Under the pieces are notes generated by a model. It was not told the origin of the DNA and did not search any database. It worked only from the letters and a program-made list of their open reading frames with translations. A DNA stretch of 64,000 bases from Pyronema omphalodes (lineage: Eukaryota > Ascomycota > Pezizomycetes > Pezizales > Pyronemataceae): positions 496,001 to 560,000 of the forward strand of contig JAJJXM010000032.1 in assembly GCA_024516155.1 (NCBI GenBank), given 5' to 3'. The translations under genes and the position numbers were made by a program. This document shows, one piece after another, positions 24,546-37,939 of this stretch; the first letter of the stretch is position 1; each line of letters starts with the position of its first letter.

Positions 24546-25678
24546 TTTGTGGTATGTTGGTATTGTAAAGTGGAGTTGAGTAGAGTGGAGGTTTGTTTTA
24601 TTTATTAGCATCAGAATCACCGAATCAGCATCACCTCATTACCTCAACGCATCAACGCATCAACGCATCACCCTATCAGGCCGAGAAGCTGGAAGGTGTA
24701 AGAAAAAGAAACCCTTGTATACTCAATAAGTATTAATTGTAAAAAATATATCATTTCTTATCGTTTCTTTTCTTTTATCTATCGTGGCTTTGTTTACTTT
24801 ATCCATTATCATGGCATTGTTTACTTTATCCACCCATCATGGATTTGTATACTTTACTTTTCTTTTCTTCTGTGCTCTATACTCTATACTTGTTGATATC
24901 TAATATCTAATATCTAAAACTTCCACTGCACTTCTACCGCACTTCTAACGCTGTGGGGGTTTATGGATGTATGGATGTATATATAGACGAAATATCTCAT
25001 TATTGTAATGTAATGTACTGTAATGTACTGTGCTGTGCTGGGTTTGAACTATATAGATATATGGATATATATTATTTACGGTATCTCTATGCATCTCTAT
25101 GGAGAGTTTACTTCGTTGTGGGGTTTGTAGGTATGCGTGGCAGCGTATGTATCTACATATCTACGGACTTCAAAGAACGTGGTGGGGACGGGGGTAGAAG
25201 AAGAAGAAGAAGAACAGGCGCAGAAAACCCGGAATAAACTCCAAGAAACTCCAAGCAAAACATCAAAAAGAAACAGAAAAAAGAAATAAGCAAACACAGA
25301 AACTACAGTTTCTCTTTCTTATTAGTTTTTTACTGAATCCCCTGCTTATTTTTTGGAGGGGTTTCCTCATTTTTTTGTCTACAAACCGCACAGACCCCTT
25401 CTTCCCTTACTCTTCCTCTTCCTCTTCCCTTCCTCTTTATAGATGCCTTGGATATCTTAGGTACCTTAGATACCTTACATTCATAGATTCGCGGATTCAT
25501 AGATTCATAGATATCGTCCACTATCCACTATCCATTATACTGCCATGTTGCCATGATTTGTCCATAGTGCTGCAAAGCGTGCACGGACCAAGTATGGTGA
25601 GGAGTATGAAAAGTTTGGATGGACAGATGGACACCTTGGGGCTATGTGATGCTTGCTGCTGGGCGTGGGGGGTGGGGA

Positions 25679-25697
25679 GGGGGGGGGGGGGGGGGGG
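25679..25697. repeat. Homopolymer G tract (19 G)
   Basis: Uninterrupted run of 19 G inside a G-rich stretch at 25660-25730. Confidence 0.9.
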
Positions 25698-26279
25698 TAG
25701 GGGATTTGGGCGTGGGGGGGAAGATTTGTTTGAGGATTCGGGAGAGATGAGATGGGATGAGACGGGATGCTGTTAGGTTTGATGTTTTTTACTGTTTTTT
25801 GGGTTTTTTTTGGGGTATTGTTTTATCTTTTTTTTTTGTTTGTTTGTTTGAGCTGGTTATGGTGGTTATGGTATGTGGTGTTGTGTGGGTTTATTATTGG
25901 TTATTTGGAAGAGTGAATGGTTGATTTTTTGATTATAGGAGATTGTATGGGATTGGATTGGATTGGGGTTATTAACTTATCTTTTTGTTTTTGTTTTTAT
26001 TTTTATTTTTTTTTCGTTTTTCGTTTTTTAATACTATTGAATCATTTACATCATCCACATCATCAAAATCATCTATATCACTATCTTCATCAATGATCCA
26101 ATAACGATAAAAGGAGCTTCCAGTATAGTCAGTTTAATGAGTAAATATTAGTACATTATTGTCGGATGATGGATGGCATATGACGACATCGATACTTCGA
26201 TATTGCGCGCGTGATGATTTGGTGGGGGAAGGAGGCTGTGTTGGTGGGGGTCATGAGGTGACGGAGCCTTTGGTGGGTA

Positions 26280-26460
26280 TTTGGTGGCCTTTGGTGGCCT
26301 TTGGTGTCTCGTTAACGGCCTTCGACAGTCTTTGACGGTCTTCGGCGGTGCTTGGTGGCCCTGGATGGTCCTCGACAGTCGTTGACAGTCGTTGACATGG
26401 TCTTTGACGGTCTTTGACGGTCTTTGACGGTCTTTGACGGTCGTTGACAAGCCTTTGGTG
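26280..26460. repeat. 10-base minisatellite (TCTTTGACGG family)
   Basis: Four perfect TCTTTGACGG copies at 26401-26440 are surrounded by degenerate copies (GTCGTTGACA, TTTGGTGGCC). The minus strand is open across it (26148-26450) and would encode a repeating Lys/Thr/Val/Asp peptide, which I take as a by-product. Confidence 0.75.
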
Positions 26461-29400
26461 GCTCTTGGCAGCCTGTTTTAAAGAAGGACAACCTGGTCTT
26501 TGGGATAGTTTATGAAGCGCTATGAAAAGGCCACGGACTATATAGATGGCTTATGTATCCAAACTCCTCGGAGCTTAATATATGTACAAGACCCAGAGGA
26601 ATGGTTTCATGCTTCTTTAAAACGCCGCTGGAATGTTCTTTTAGGTTCAATGCGCTATGGTATATGCTATGACAAAACGATGCTCCGATGATGATGATGG
26701 TGGAAACTTGGACTTCATAATTAGCTTCGGAGGAGGCGTTAGCTGGCTGTTGAATACTTATGGTAAAAAAAAAAAAATAAGAAAACGCCGCTTGCGTTAT
26801 GAACGAACGTTGAACGATACCGTGCGCCATGTGTACATATTTTAAAAACTACCGTGTCTCTCGGACTGTGGATGTGGTCCACAGTCCACTGGCCTCCGTC
26901 ATAATAGTCTGTCGACCTGGTGGCCTCTCAGGGCCCGATACTACTAGATTTTCTAGAGCGCCATTCATCGTCAGATACACGATGGCATAGCGTTGATGGT
27001 TCGTTGATCCGTCCACTAGATCCATCCACTTCACGATATGTCGATGCCATAGCGGCCCTTGAAATCGTCGATGCCATCATGTTAAATAAAACTTACAACT
27101 TACTCTAACACTAAATACTGAAATCTAACCGTGCAAAATAAAATCCCCATTCGCCAATAGAGATGACAAATATACCGAAACAATATAACCAGCTATGATC
27201 TTAAGCTATGTACCATGTCGCGCTACATTCAGGACTGCACTTGATTGTCATACTCCTAGACTACAGTACCGAATATACCTAGGTACAGAAACCACCGAGA
27301 TCACAGCGGGTGGCGTACGCGTAAGTGAGGTTTGACCCCACGAGTCCACAACGAGGCTTTCAATGATGTCTGGTACATAGCCATAGTTACGATACTAAAT
27401 CGAGGCGGTCCGGCTTACGGGGGTGTGAGGCTTCGGCGATATGCTTACTTCCAGGGTACGGTGCACCGATACATAGCTACCTAGAAACTCTAGACTCCAT
27501 GGCATTTATCACGGCTAAGGGCATCCACGCGGTCATCACCTACGTAGTTGATCACATCTTCGGTTTTTCCGCGGTTGTTAAATTCCGAGTTTATACAATC
27601 TTGAGATAATTGCTATGATTTCACGCCGCAAATATGTCATCTATTATATGATAGTCAGGGTCTGGGCGATAATTATCAGAGTCAGCATCAGCGTCAGCGT
27701 CAGCGTCATGATATTCAGGGTCGTGTCAAGTGAGTCTCAGCGATCAAAGCCACGCACGTTCACCTTATGATGAACTATATCATCGTAGGACCTAGGTACA
27801 ACCCTACTCCCTACGAGACAATGATTTACAATACATATCTCCTCTCTGTAACCATCTAGTTAACAATTCCAAGACAACACCAACGCAAAGAAATCTAGAG
27901 AGATCGAGGAATCGGTCATAATCGGTCTTGCGGCCGGTACAAAGATGCCGATATAGATTTGGTTAATCTTGTACATAACTCGAATTATAGCTTTGCTGCC
28001 TGTTACCAAGGTGTTACCTATGTTACCTAAATTATTTGAACTAAGGTTTGGTTCTAGAGACTGGCTTCCTTTGGTTCGGGGAATATATTGCTGCCTTCGT
28101 TATGTGATCGACAGGATCGACGTGAGTAGTATTGAGATGTATTTATCGGGCCTTTGGCGGTATTTTCGCTGGCACAGCGCTTGAAAGTTACACTCTACCC
28201 TTCATAGCCACTCCACCGATGTAGATATGTTTCGCCGCTGTGGTGTCCGGTAGAGATGGGCGCCTAGCGTGTGACAGTAACGTAACGTAGCGAAACGTAA
28301 CGTATTGTTACAGTATCGTGCTTCTATGCTATGCAGGATACCTGGACTGGACCCTGAATTTCATTGCGGCGCGTGTAGATCGCTAGAATACGAAGCACTA
28401 GAAAACGTTATCTACACTACAGTTGCCTTCCAAGCGCTTTAAAAGGCGGTTTTATAGGAGGTCCGAAGGTCGAAAGAACGAAGGAATTTCTTCTCCGCCG
28501 CTTGTAGATCTTGAGACTTGAGCTTGTGTTGCCTGATAGAAAACGTTATCTCGGCTCTTCAGTCGAAGAGGAAGCCTATGAAGGAACGGCCGCGGAGACA
28601 AGGGAGATTGCGGAGAGTCGGAGACGGTTCACGGCATGAAGATACAGCTACTCAATTAGAGTTCCTTTACCGTATAAATTCCGCTTCCGTACGCCATACT
28701 TAGCAAGCCCAAGACAAACCATGGCAAGGCGGCCCCGTGCTCGGCTCGTAGAAAGTCAGGATGTCACCGGATATAACCAGGCGTGAGGGAGTTTGTTGAA
28801 AGCTTGGAGGTTGAGAAATTGACCAAACCACGGAGTAAACAAACTACCTATTTCATGCTATGACATGCCGATGATGTTGATCATCACGAGGCATTACGTC
28901 CATTTCAAGCGCTACCACCCGCTCCTTGGTGTTTTGTTTATGCCAGCCGGCCATGTTTCGCGTCTTAACTTTCATCTCGCTAAAAACACGGCATGTAGTG
29001 CTGTTATCTATTCTACATAACCGACTGTATGAGATGGGTTTCGCTCGTCGAACTTCGAATATCCAACTAACCGCTTTTGCCCAATTCTCCCGTTTTCGCG
29101 CTACACCAGAAACACTCAGTAAATCCGCTGCGCATCCAAGATTTGATGAAGTAGGGTGTATCTAGAATATCTAGAGTAGCTATATTGCGCACGTCCACTT
29201 TCATCACATCACATCCCCGGCCTCCCATCCTCAGACTTCCCCACGATCGCCAAGAACACTTCCCTCATTAACCGTCCTTGAAGAAGGCAGATAGCTTCGA
29301 TAGGCAGAAATTAACCTCCTCCCCAGACGCTGCATCCTCCGAACGCTCTCAACCGGACCTCTAGGGACCCCGGGGATCTCATCTACGTCAATCAGACCAC

Positions 29401-29691
29401 TCCTTCATGGATACTAACTAATCATCCATGGGATATCCGAGGAAATGTCAAAGCCCACCAGGATGTGGCTTTTATGACCTTCTTGACGTCTTGAATAGGG
29501 CGACAAAACATCCTCAGCATCCGAAGATGTCAAAGCACAACTAGAGACGTTGTAAACACAACTGAAGAAACGTCTCTAGAGAAAAAGACGTGGGGATCAA
29601 AGCACGAAATCTCCAGGGACGTACTTGGGATTTGCGTTAAGCTGGGCGCACTCCATGCAATTTGCACATCAGCAATATCACAGCCAGGTGT

Positions 29692-29872
29692 TCAAAGGTT
29701 CTGCAAGAAAAGGTAAAGGATTGAGAGCTCTATGATAGATCATTTTAACCATCGTTATCAAGTTATTTTTAGTGCTTTATGGAAGGGAGTAATCTTGGCA
29801 TTTACTGTTGTATGGAGGGGAACAGTTGAATGCCGTGATACAACAGAGCGCCGGACTTACACTTGTACCAAA
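29692..29872. repeat. Dispersed repeat, diverged copy A
   Basis: This stretch aligns with 56087-56245 over about 170 bases. Shared landmarks in the same order are TTTAACCAT, TCTTGGCATTT, an ACAACA block and CCGGACT-ACNCTTGTA. Many differences are transitions, as expected for an old repeat in a genome with C-to-T decay. The open frame at 29808-30212 starts inside it; no transposase or reverse transcriptase motif is visible. Confidence 0.5.
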
Positions 29873-32800
29873 GTTCTGGATAGGTTTCTTTATTACGCAA
29901 CGGAAATATCCTGCTAGATTAAAGTCGGATGAAGGTTGGACCACGTCTTTCTTGATTAATATAGCTCCGATGCGAGGGGATCGTAACTTACATATAGAGA
30001 TCGGGTTAGATAGACTTCAGAGACGTTCCTTACGTCTAGGGATGCTGTTGTCAAAGCTGTACTATGAGTTGGAGGAATTCCTACAGCCTATGAGAGGCAG
30101 AAAGCAATGGTGCGTTATGCTAGCGTATAGCCCCGAGTTGGATAATGGGATCATAATTCTTGCATATAGATCGGATGCTATATCGGAAATCATACATGGC
30201 TACATACTCTAGCCTCCGAGATTCTCGGTAGACAGGAATATCTGTAGTCAACGGACGTTCTACTTCAAACGTCTGGACTTGTTGATCACTGCTACCAAAA
30301 CGTTCTTGTATTCTGGCATGCTTCTCTGCAGAATAGTATGCTAAACTGGACCCTGAGAAATCTCCGGACGTTTTGGTATGGCATGTCAGACGTCGGAAGG
30401 CATTGGATGGAGATCCGATCGTGGACGTCGGCAGTTGGAAGGAAGAGGAAATATCACCGGTGACTATAAGATGTGTCTGAGTGGCATTTACTGAAGGTTT
30501 TCTATGGTCCTTTGGGACTTGAAGTAGCTGTGACTGACTCTTCAGAGGTTAAGACAAGGCTTGACTCAATTACGAGACTTTGAAAAAACTTAGCAAAAAC
30601 AAATGGTACCTGCAGAAAAGTACCGTGCGGTCTCCGTGGCACTGAGATTATTTTATTCCCCACGGCCAGACAATGCGCGCCTCCTGTAGGCGATTAACAA
30701 AAGTGCCACTGGTCCCTGCCATTCGAGAGAAAGTGCAGCTTGCTCTTTCTTGCATTAACACATCCATCTCCGACGACCCTGCGGCGAGTTACTATTTGGC
30801 ATCCGCCAGGCGTTCCTTAAGCGTGAGTGGCGGATATCCTTACGCCAGCGGCTAATACGAAACATCGCGCGGTAAGACTTGACACCCTCGGAACCGGCGA
30901 CGGCGTCTCGTCTTCCGTAATGGCATATAAATACTACAAAACCTTTGTACCAATTTTACCAATGACCAATCTACCAGAGCCCCGGGAAAAACACTTTTCT
31001 GCACTTTGTGTGTATAAATTTATTGTACAAATACACAGTGGCACATTAATTTCCCGAAGTATTTGTGTTTCCTTACTTTACACTCTTTCCTTTCGCCTCA
31101 ATGAACTTCTAGAGTTGATTTGCCACAATATGTATTTCAAATTGATATTTGTGGCCCCAAGCCGCAGTTTCCTTACTCATATGCATTACTCTTTCTCCTC
31201 CGAATCGCCAAATATGTCGAACTAGTAACCAGGTAACCTGTCTTAAATAAACGCAAACTCATTGTTCCACAAACAAGAACCCAATACAAAATGCACTCGC
31301 GGCTGCAAAGTACCCAGTAACAAAACAAAGCAATATCGTCATCAAAAATGTAATCATGCGATGTTGACGTCTGGATAAACTAAACTTCTCGGCTGCAGCC
31401 CGGTTCGATATCCTCAACCCATGTTGTATGTTGTGAAACCATCATGATCCTCATTCAGTCACCTTCTTGATTTGATTTCTAGGGTGTCTTACATGGAAGT
31501 GATGGCATTATCATACATATCAGTCATACCTTATCCCTACCCAAGTCAAAGCAAAGGGTAATTTAACGTTTCAGCCGAGTCAGGGTGAACTTCGAATGAG
31601 ATGCTTGGCAGAATCTGTCAGATCCTGACAAACTTGGAAGACAGCCTGCAAAAAAAAAGACCGGCATAGGCCGGTAAGACCCTGCGCGAGACCACCCAAG
31701 GAAGTACATAATGATTCAGGGGCAACGAGTGGAACATACTGAAACCTAGGCTAATGGCAAACACGACTGTCTATCATTCTGATTCAGGGAGGGGGACGGG
31801 AGCTATACAACCCAGTGCAGAGATAACGGCAGAAAAAAAGCCCTGCTTAAACCCAGAGAGCCCAGGGAGCCCAGGAAAGGACAAAAGGAGATCACAGAGG
31901 ATTTTAGGGAACCCGGAAAGCTCTACATAACCAACACCCGAAGTCCATAGGCGATGCTTTAACGGAAGTAACAATTTCGTAATGACAATGAAGATCTGTT
32001 GATCCTAACGTAATGCCTTAACTTTGTGCCGACCCGTTGTATGAGGGAAATAAGTGAGCCGTCCTACGGGCTACGTGCTTCAGGCGCATAGTAGATCTTC
32101 ATAGGTCTTACATGCTGCAGTAACGAATGTCATAATAATCTTCCGTCATCTTCTATGGGCGGCATGTAGATCTTTGGAAGTCGGGCCGCATTTGGAACCC
32201 GACGGAGTCTGACAAAGTTCGACGAAAACTTTTGGAGACGAGGTATGCAGTCGTGATACGACCGATGACGATGAGATGGAGATCGTTTTAGAGTAGCTAA
32301 GTAGGGATGCACCTTACGGATCAAATAATAATAACCCGGTATGCAATGACGCTGATTACGATTCATTGCACCCGAGTACATATATAGCCTGTAGGTGCCA
32401 GGTGGTCGGTCGATGACAAAATCAAAGACTCCGCATTGCGAACTGACCCGGTCAGCACCTTCAGGGGTTCCAGTAGAGCGCATCAATACACTTGGTGCAT
32501 ACAAAGAACAAACGCCCGGTATCCGGACCCCTGACCCGCGCTTCCAAATAATTTACCGCCTCCATACAGCCTATGGTACGTAGGTACAGTCTAGAAGTCT
32601 GGCGAACCGAACGAAGGGTGCAAAAGACTTGAAATGTCCGAACGGATATAATGACGCAGCACCGTGGCATAATGTTTTGCCAGAGAATTTGTCTCACGCC
32701 GTTGCACTCGCACTCGTAACTTCCACAAAGTCATAAGAAGGGAACTGCCACAAGTTTAATCTTCTACGCAGCGACACAGCTACGCCACAAAATTTTGGCT

Positions 32801-34648
32801 GTGTTGATTTGGAATCTTCCGGACCCGAGGAAATGTTGATTACGCGGTGAAACATGCCCAGAAGCTTCTTTAATTCGCAGCCCGTACAGTCATCGAGATA
32901 CTCGGCGAAGAAGGCACTGCGTGGTACGACTGGCACGAGTGGCTGAACAGTGCATGATAGAGGAAGATTTACATGTAGTTAATATTCTTAGGGTTGGAAC
33001 CTACTCAATGCATATTAAAGAGCTAATCCGTGTGGAGGTGTGGTGCTTTGCCGCGATCTTTATTGGTTCAGTGGAACGGAGAGGAGCATGGAAGATCATC
33101 CACTCTTGGCTCCGGTGTTCACCCCGAAGATCACCCCTCGGAGATAGCGCTTTAATGATGGAACGCCTATCATAGCTATTACGCGTCTAAAGATGATTCT
33201 GGGATTGGCTATGAAGCTTTCGTATTGCTGTTTAACTGGAGTAAAAACAGAACGGATATGCGCTGCTTCGTGTTGCTGCCTACTTCCCTCTCAAAGATGC
33301 TATGCCTCAAAATCCATTGGATGAACACAATTCTACAATAATAGCAGTACCACGCATAATGCGCTTCATTGCACATCTCTGTCAACAGCATTCTCCTCCA
33401 CCAAGCCCGCTCATTTCAGCCAAACCGTTTTGCGGCCCTCCAATAGCACAGGTTTAGCTTGCGGTGATAGTCTAAGATAGTTTCTAAGTGTTCATATTTT
33501 GTATTACTAGCTAAACACATGAAATAAAATGCAATATTGATATAAATACAGAGAAAACATAAAAACTCTGGGGGGTGCGAAATGAATCCATGCATCGAGT
33601 GACTACCCATGACCAAACTTGGCTGCTTGCAAACGAAGGAAAGAAATACGTCATGAACAAAGACTGAACCTATAATATCTTAATCTACAATGCCAAAATA
33701 TGACTTAAAAAATAACTCTTGCCTCAGCTTCCTCATTAGGACATTCGCTTTCATCGATGAGAGTTCCGTATCATACATAGGATCCGCGGATAGAATTTGT
33801 CAACGGTGATTCTGGCAATGAACTGGTCACTGGTGCGATGGCTGGGCCGAGGATTGATCATTGGAAATTAAGGTGCCTGCAGTGCTTACACTATAGAATC
33901 AAAGTATGACTAGTATAATGTCAAGTCGGGGTGACAAAGTCTAAAGGGGATAGTTCTGTGGATCGATGTTGGCTATGTGCTTGGGAATGCAGGAATTCGG
34001 GGAATTGTGGCTCGAGGACATATGAGAGAACTATTAAGAGATGTGCAGGGTCTTGAGGAATTTGGGATAAGGAGAACGCAGCTGTTTTTCTTAAGTTGGT
34101 ACCCCGCAGCTTTATAAGAGTTTGATAGCTCTCGGCAGCTTTTAACCTCGTGGTTCTGGCGACATGGCTGCAGAATTGTGGCTTCAGCAAGAATTCCGAG
34201 AAAGCCTTTCTATTTTCTTGCTGGCTGTATCATGAGGTTCTGGATTGGTTTTTGGAAGCCTCGTAGAAGAATGTCGAGATTTGGAGGACAGCTTTTTTTT
34301 AAACAGGGATAGTATGTGCTGCATGTTCTCGCTTCGTTTTACGCGCGACGTTCATATCAACTCCAATCATCTTGCGACATTAAACCTTCACTACCTACTC
34401 TCCACTTCTGACCTCCACTCTCTCCTTTTGACATTGAACCTCCACACTTTTGTTCGAGTTCAGTTACACTCAAATTTTGGATTGCGACCTCGCAGATCAT
34501 TTTTTCAACCTTGAAATGCCATCTTGCCTTACCCTTTAAATCGTATTGCACAAGATAATTTGCGACTCAACCTAAACCGGTCCTGCAATAGAAGGCGGCA
34601 ATCACTGCCGTGATAGCAATAGAAGTCATCTACATTCCCGAAGTAGAG

Positions 34649-36255
34649 ATGCCAGCATTGGGCGATTTGAATAGTTCGAGGTGGGCGAAGGAAGCCGAAC
34701 AGAACTTTTTATCCAGGACGAAAATACCCTGACCACCCCAAAGGCAGCCAGTCCTAGGGCACCCTCTCAATTACAGAGCGCGTCGGGCCCAAGCCATACG
34801 AAAGCACCAATTTCATCGAATGCTTCAATAGGAGCGTATCAAGATGATTCGATTCCCACACAAACGCTCGTTCTGGACGAGAAAGGGGATACTTTGATGC
34901 TAGACTTGAATGACCCACCAGTTGCGAAAAGGTCTCGGCATATTTCAGACCAGGATGTATGTGCCTAGAGTTTCTCTTGATCTATTATTCCCACTGACAT
35001 TGAAATTTAGAATGATCCTGATAGCGGAATCCGAGCCCCAGTGTCACAAACAAGATGGGTCATGATTTTGGATACCAGTTTCCTTCTTTCGGATTTACCC
35101 CTGGTGGGGAAACTCTTAAAAGAAAACAGAGACTTGGGGAATGTTTTGGTCGTACCGTGGGCGGTTATAATGGAGTTGGATGGACTCAAAAAGAGCAGCG
35201 CGCCTATGACGTTGCGACGTGCATAGAAAACACCAATCGCAACGTTAGCTAGGAGGGCGAACAACTGGGTGCACCAGCAAATGCGAAATAATGAGTCAAC
35301 TGTCGGTAAATGCCACCAAGCAGCCGTAAGTAAAATTTGCTAACGTCATAATAGATTCATTAAGGATGAAAAAAGCCACAGAACGGTTCTGCTATCAAAC
35401 GATACGAATCTCTGTATAAAGGCTATGACTTATGGTAGGTATATTTAACTTATTTATCTATGACTTGCGTTACTAATGTTGAGTAGGTATAACAACCATT
35501 TCAGTGAAAGAAGGGAAGCCTCTCACTGCACCTAAAACATTGTCCTCTCTCGACGCCATGGTAAATCCCCAAGACAAGCAAGCAGGATCAGATATAAACG
35601 CATCGAAGTATGCTTCTCCCTCGCCTTCTCTACCCGTTGCCCCTACCCCGGATGTTTCGGTCACAAATTTGCAAGCCTCCTCCGATACTGCTGCCCTATC
35701 AGCAGTCAACACTCTACAGTAAAACTTGTCTATAACGGTGGGGTCCGGACGGGAAATTTTAACGGTATTCACAGGGAACCGTTATGTGGAACGGGCTTGG
35801 AGCCGGTATTGAGTCGTCGGGACCGCTGAAAAGTTCCGGTATTCACAGGTTACCGGTTTAGGGAATATTATTATGGAGAATTTCTACTGTACTCCAACGA
35901 ACAGAGTATGATCTAGTCACACACTTTTACCACTCCTCGCATACTGGTGGAGTCAACGTAGTTCTTTACTAGAAACTCCTAATCTCCCGCCATCATTCGT
36001 AGGGGTTGAGATGGCAATAACCTTCTGTCTAGATCATTTCTCCGATTGTTTCCAGGAAATACCGAGTTGTATCATATCCTGAAGGGCAGACATTTGTCAG
36101 ATGCTTGGCAATCTTGGTATTGTTGGGCAACTAACGCAGCTTCTTCACATGGTATCAAGTCACTAGTACCTACCGCGAGTCACCTGAAAGAGTTGATAGA
36201 TACTCTTGATACACTTTGGGATGGGTTCATGCCATCGAGGAAAAATCAACAGTAG
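34649..36255 (+). pseudogene. SWT1: SWT1-like PIN-domain endoribonuclease, disrupted
   Basis: Remains of a PIN nuclease gene related to Swt1, the RNA-surveillance endonuclease acting at the nuclear pore. A start at 34649 (MPALGDLNSSRWAKEAEQ) is out of frame with the following exon (to 34956), so a frameshift is needed. A good intron (34957-35010, GTATGT to ATTTAG) leads to the PIN core: ILDTSFLLSDL with the first catalytic Asp, then VLVVPWAVIMELDGLKKSS. The frame hits TAG at 35224-35226, yet homology continues past it (TLARRANNWVHQQ). The third strand, VLLSNDTNLCIKAM, follows near 35384-35430 in a shifted frame, then an intact intron (35435-35486) and GITTISVKEGKPL. The C-terminal part (ELYHILKGRHLSDAWQSWY, to 36255) needs further shifts and crosses stops. 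Intact splice sites with multiple breaks indicate recent decay; sequencing errors are a less likely explanation. Confidence 0.75.
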
Positions 36256-36748
36256 ACAAGTTCTAGGGAAATGGAGATAAGATGGCAAGTGCTGAAGGTA
36301 AAGATAATGTATCTGATGATCGTCGGATGAAGGAGAGAGTTGTTTGGGGGAAGAAGAAGGCTGGGAGAGAGCTGGTAGATTCCTTGTTGAGGGAATGTTT
36401 GTATAAGTTATACGTATTTGAGCTCGTGATAAGATAGTAACTGGAGTCTTGCTGCCGATTTTATTCAGACTTTGTAATAAATAATATTTCGCTATTTATA
36501 TTGAGCGTGTGGCTTTCTCTTTGATTTCATATATTCTTTCCGCCCTCCTTCCCAGCCTGTTCGGTATCAACCTCTGCTACCACAACCCTCTTCTCTTACA
36601 GTACCGTACTTGGATACATACTAATCCTTCAGAGCACATTCCATCTTCTATCGCATCTCTCTGTAGCTGCCCACCAATATATATCCCCATTAAAGACACA
36701 AACTGCCGCCTGTATCCCCCCAATCACCCAAAACATCTCTCTTTGGGC

Positions 36749-36764
36749 GGGGGGGGGGGGGGGG
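36749..36764. repeat. Homopolymer G tract (16 G)
   Basis: Uninterrupted run of 16 G, followed by A and five more G. Confidence 0.9.
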
Positions 36765-37380
36765 AGGGGGAGTGCATAGATGTATACATATACCTGTGGA
36801 TGAACGTTTTCTTTCTTTTTCCCTTTTCTTTGTTTTTGCTCTTCCTTTCTGCTCCTGCTGCCTTCAAACTTTACCTTGCCGGAATTTGTTGGACAATGGA
36901 TGATCGATAATGGATATTGGATATTGATTAACATTTCCAAGTTCTTGGATTATTCACGAAACATCAGTATCGGAAAATTCAAATCTTTTATTGTTTCGGG
37001 ACGGTTCACGGTACTAGTCTCCCCCACTGCTCTGAGATGCTTATTGATGTTCTGCTCCCAATCTTGTGGCCCCCATTTTCTTTTCTTCTCTTTTATTAAT
37101 TTTCAGCGTATTTTCGTTATCGTGATTCCATGACTTATGACTCACAAGATTACCATTCAGCCTCGTATTTCATACTCAGCCATAAAATTCGATTTGATTT
37201 GATTTAATTTTAATCATACTCTGACCGAGGCCTGAAAAGCCTATGCAGGACGCTAAGAAAAACCCAAAATCACTGTCCCCGTGACCAAGGTCACATAGCG
37301 AGGCCCCCTATCTCCTATACCCTCACCGTCAAAGAAAAAATCTCAAGCCCCATCCATCAGAAAAAAAAACGATCCCCAGT

Positions 37381-37390
37381 CCCCCCCCCC
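37381..37390. repeat. Homopolymer C tract (10 C)
   Basis: Uninterrupted run of ten C in an otherwise A-rich stretch; the shortest of the eight G/C tracts. Confidence 0.9.
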
Positions 37391-37654
37391 GAACAAACCT
37401 ACACGTACATCCCGTCACCGCGTCTCTGTGACCTTCGTAAAAACCCTCCAGCGTTTCTATCCCTCTCCGCCCAAAAGAAAGAAAAAGAAAAGAAAACAAA
37501 CAGAGCGCTTCAAACAAACAATATATCGAGAAGGAACACACAGCACAAGAAAGAAAGAAAAAGAAAACAAAAAGAACCACCACCGCCTTCTTCCCGTAGT
37601 CCCCCATTTCCAATCCTCTCTTCCATCACCCGTCACCAGCGCCCACTCGAAGCG

Positions 37655-37939
37655 TTGGCCCACCTTCGTCGTCGCCAAAAAGGTAAGAAGCGGCTCGGTG
37701 AGGCGCTCGTCGCTGAAGAGATCGACAGCTTTGAGAAGGCCTCGGTTGTGCCTCCTGTTATCCGTGATGCGTTCCACATTGCGAAGGAGAAGCAGGAAAG
37801 CTTCCCGGGTAGCTGTGCAATCTCCGAAGAGATGGCCCCAGGTCTGTCCGACTCCTTCTTTCTATCCAAACCAAATGAGCTCCAATCAACGCCAGTCCCG
37901 AAGCAATCTGTAAAAAGGTCGCAGCTTACTGGGCCATAA
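37655..37939 (+). CDS. Open frame without ATG, possible exon or gene fragment
   Basis: A frame ending at 37937-37939 has good coding character (RRRQKGKKRLGEALVAEEID, then PPVIRDAFHIAKEKQESF) and stays open upstream to about 37500 without any ATG. It could be the last exon of a gene whose first exon is not evident, or a fragment. A second hydrophilic frame at 38127-38384 follows on the same strand and might belong to the same locus. I do not recognise either sequence. Confidence 0.25.
   Translation: MAHLRRRQKGKKRLGEALVAEEIDSFEKASVVPPVIRDAFHIAKEKQESFPGSCAISEEMAPGLSDSFFLSKPNELQSTPVPKQSVKRSQLTGP

Larger units (their letters stand above)
22181..34648. other. Gene-poor stretch, no recognisable gene
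   Basis: About 12.5 kb without an assignable gene. The first 4 kb are T-rich and full of short repeats (TACC/TAC at 22647-22738, GTCT at 23990-24116, AAGTC at 24200-24246, a 16-base unit three times at 24271-24318, a 9-base unit five times at 24501-24545, 19 G at 25679-25697, a 10-base minisatellite at 26280-26460). From 26.5 kb on the sequence is less repetitive and stops occur densely in all frames. One diverged dispersed repeat copy lies at 29692-29872. Confidence 0.5.
36256..37480. other. Intergenic stretch, no gene seen
   Basis: Nothing assignable. It holds 16 G at 36749-36764, C/T-rich patches, and ten C at 37381-37390 followed by A-rich sequence. Confidence 0.5.
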
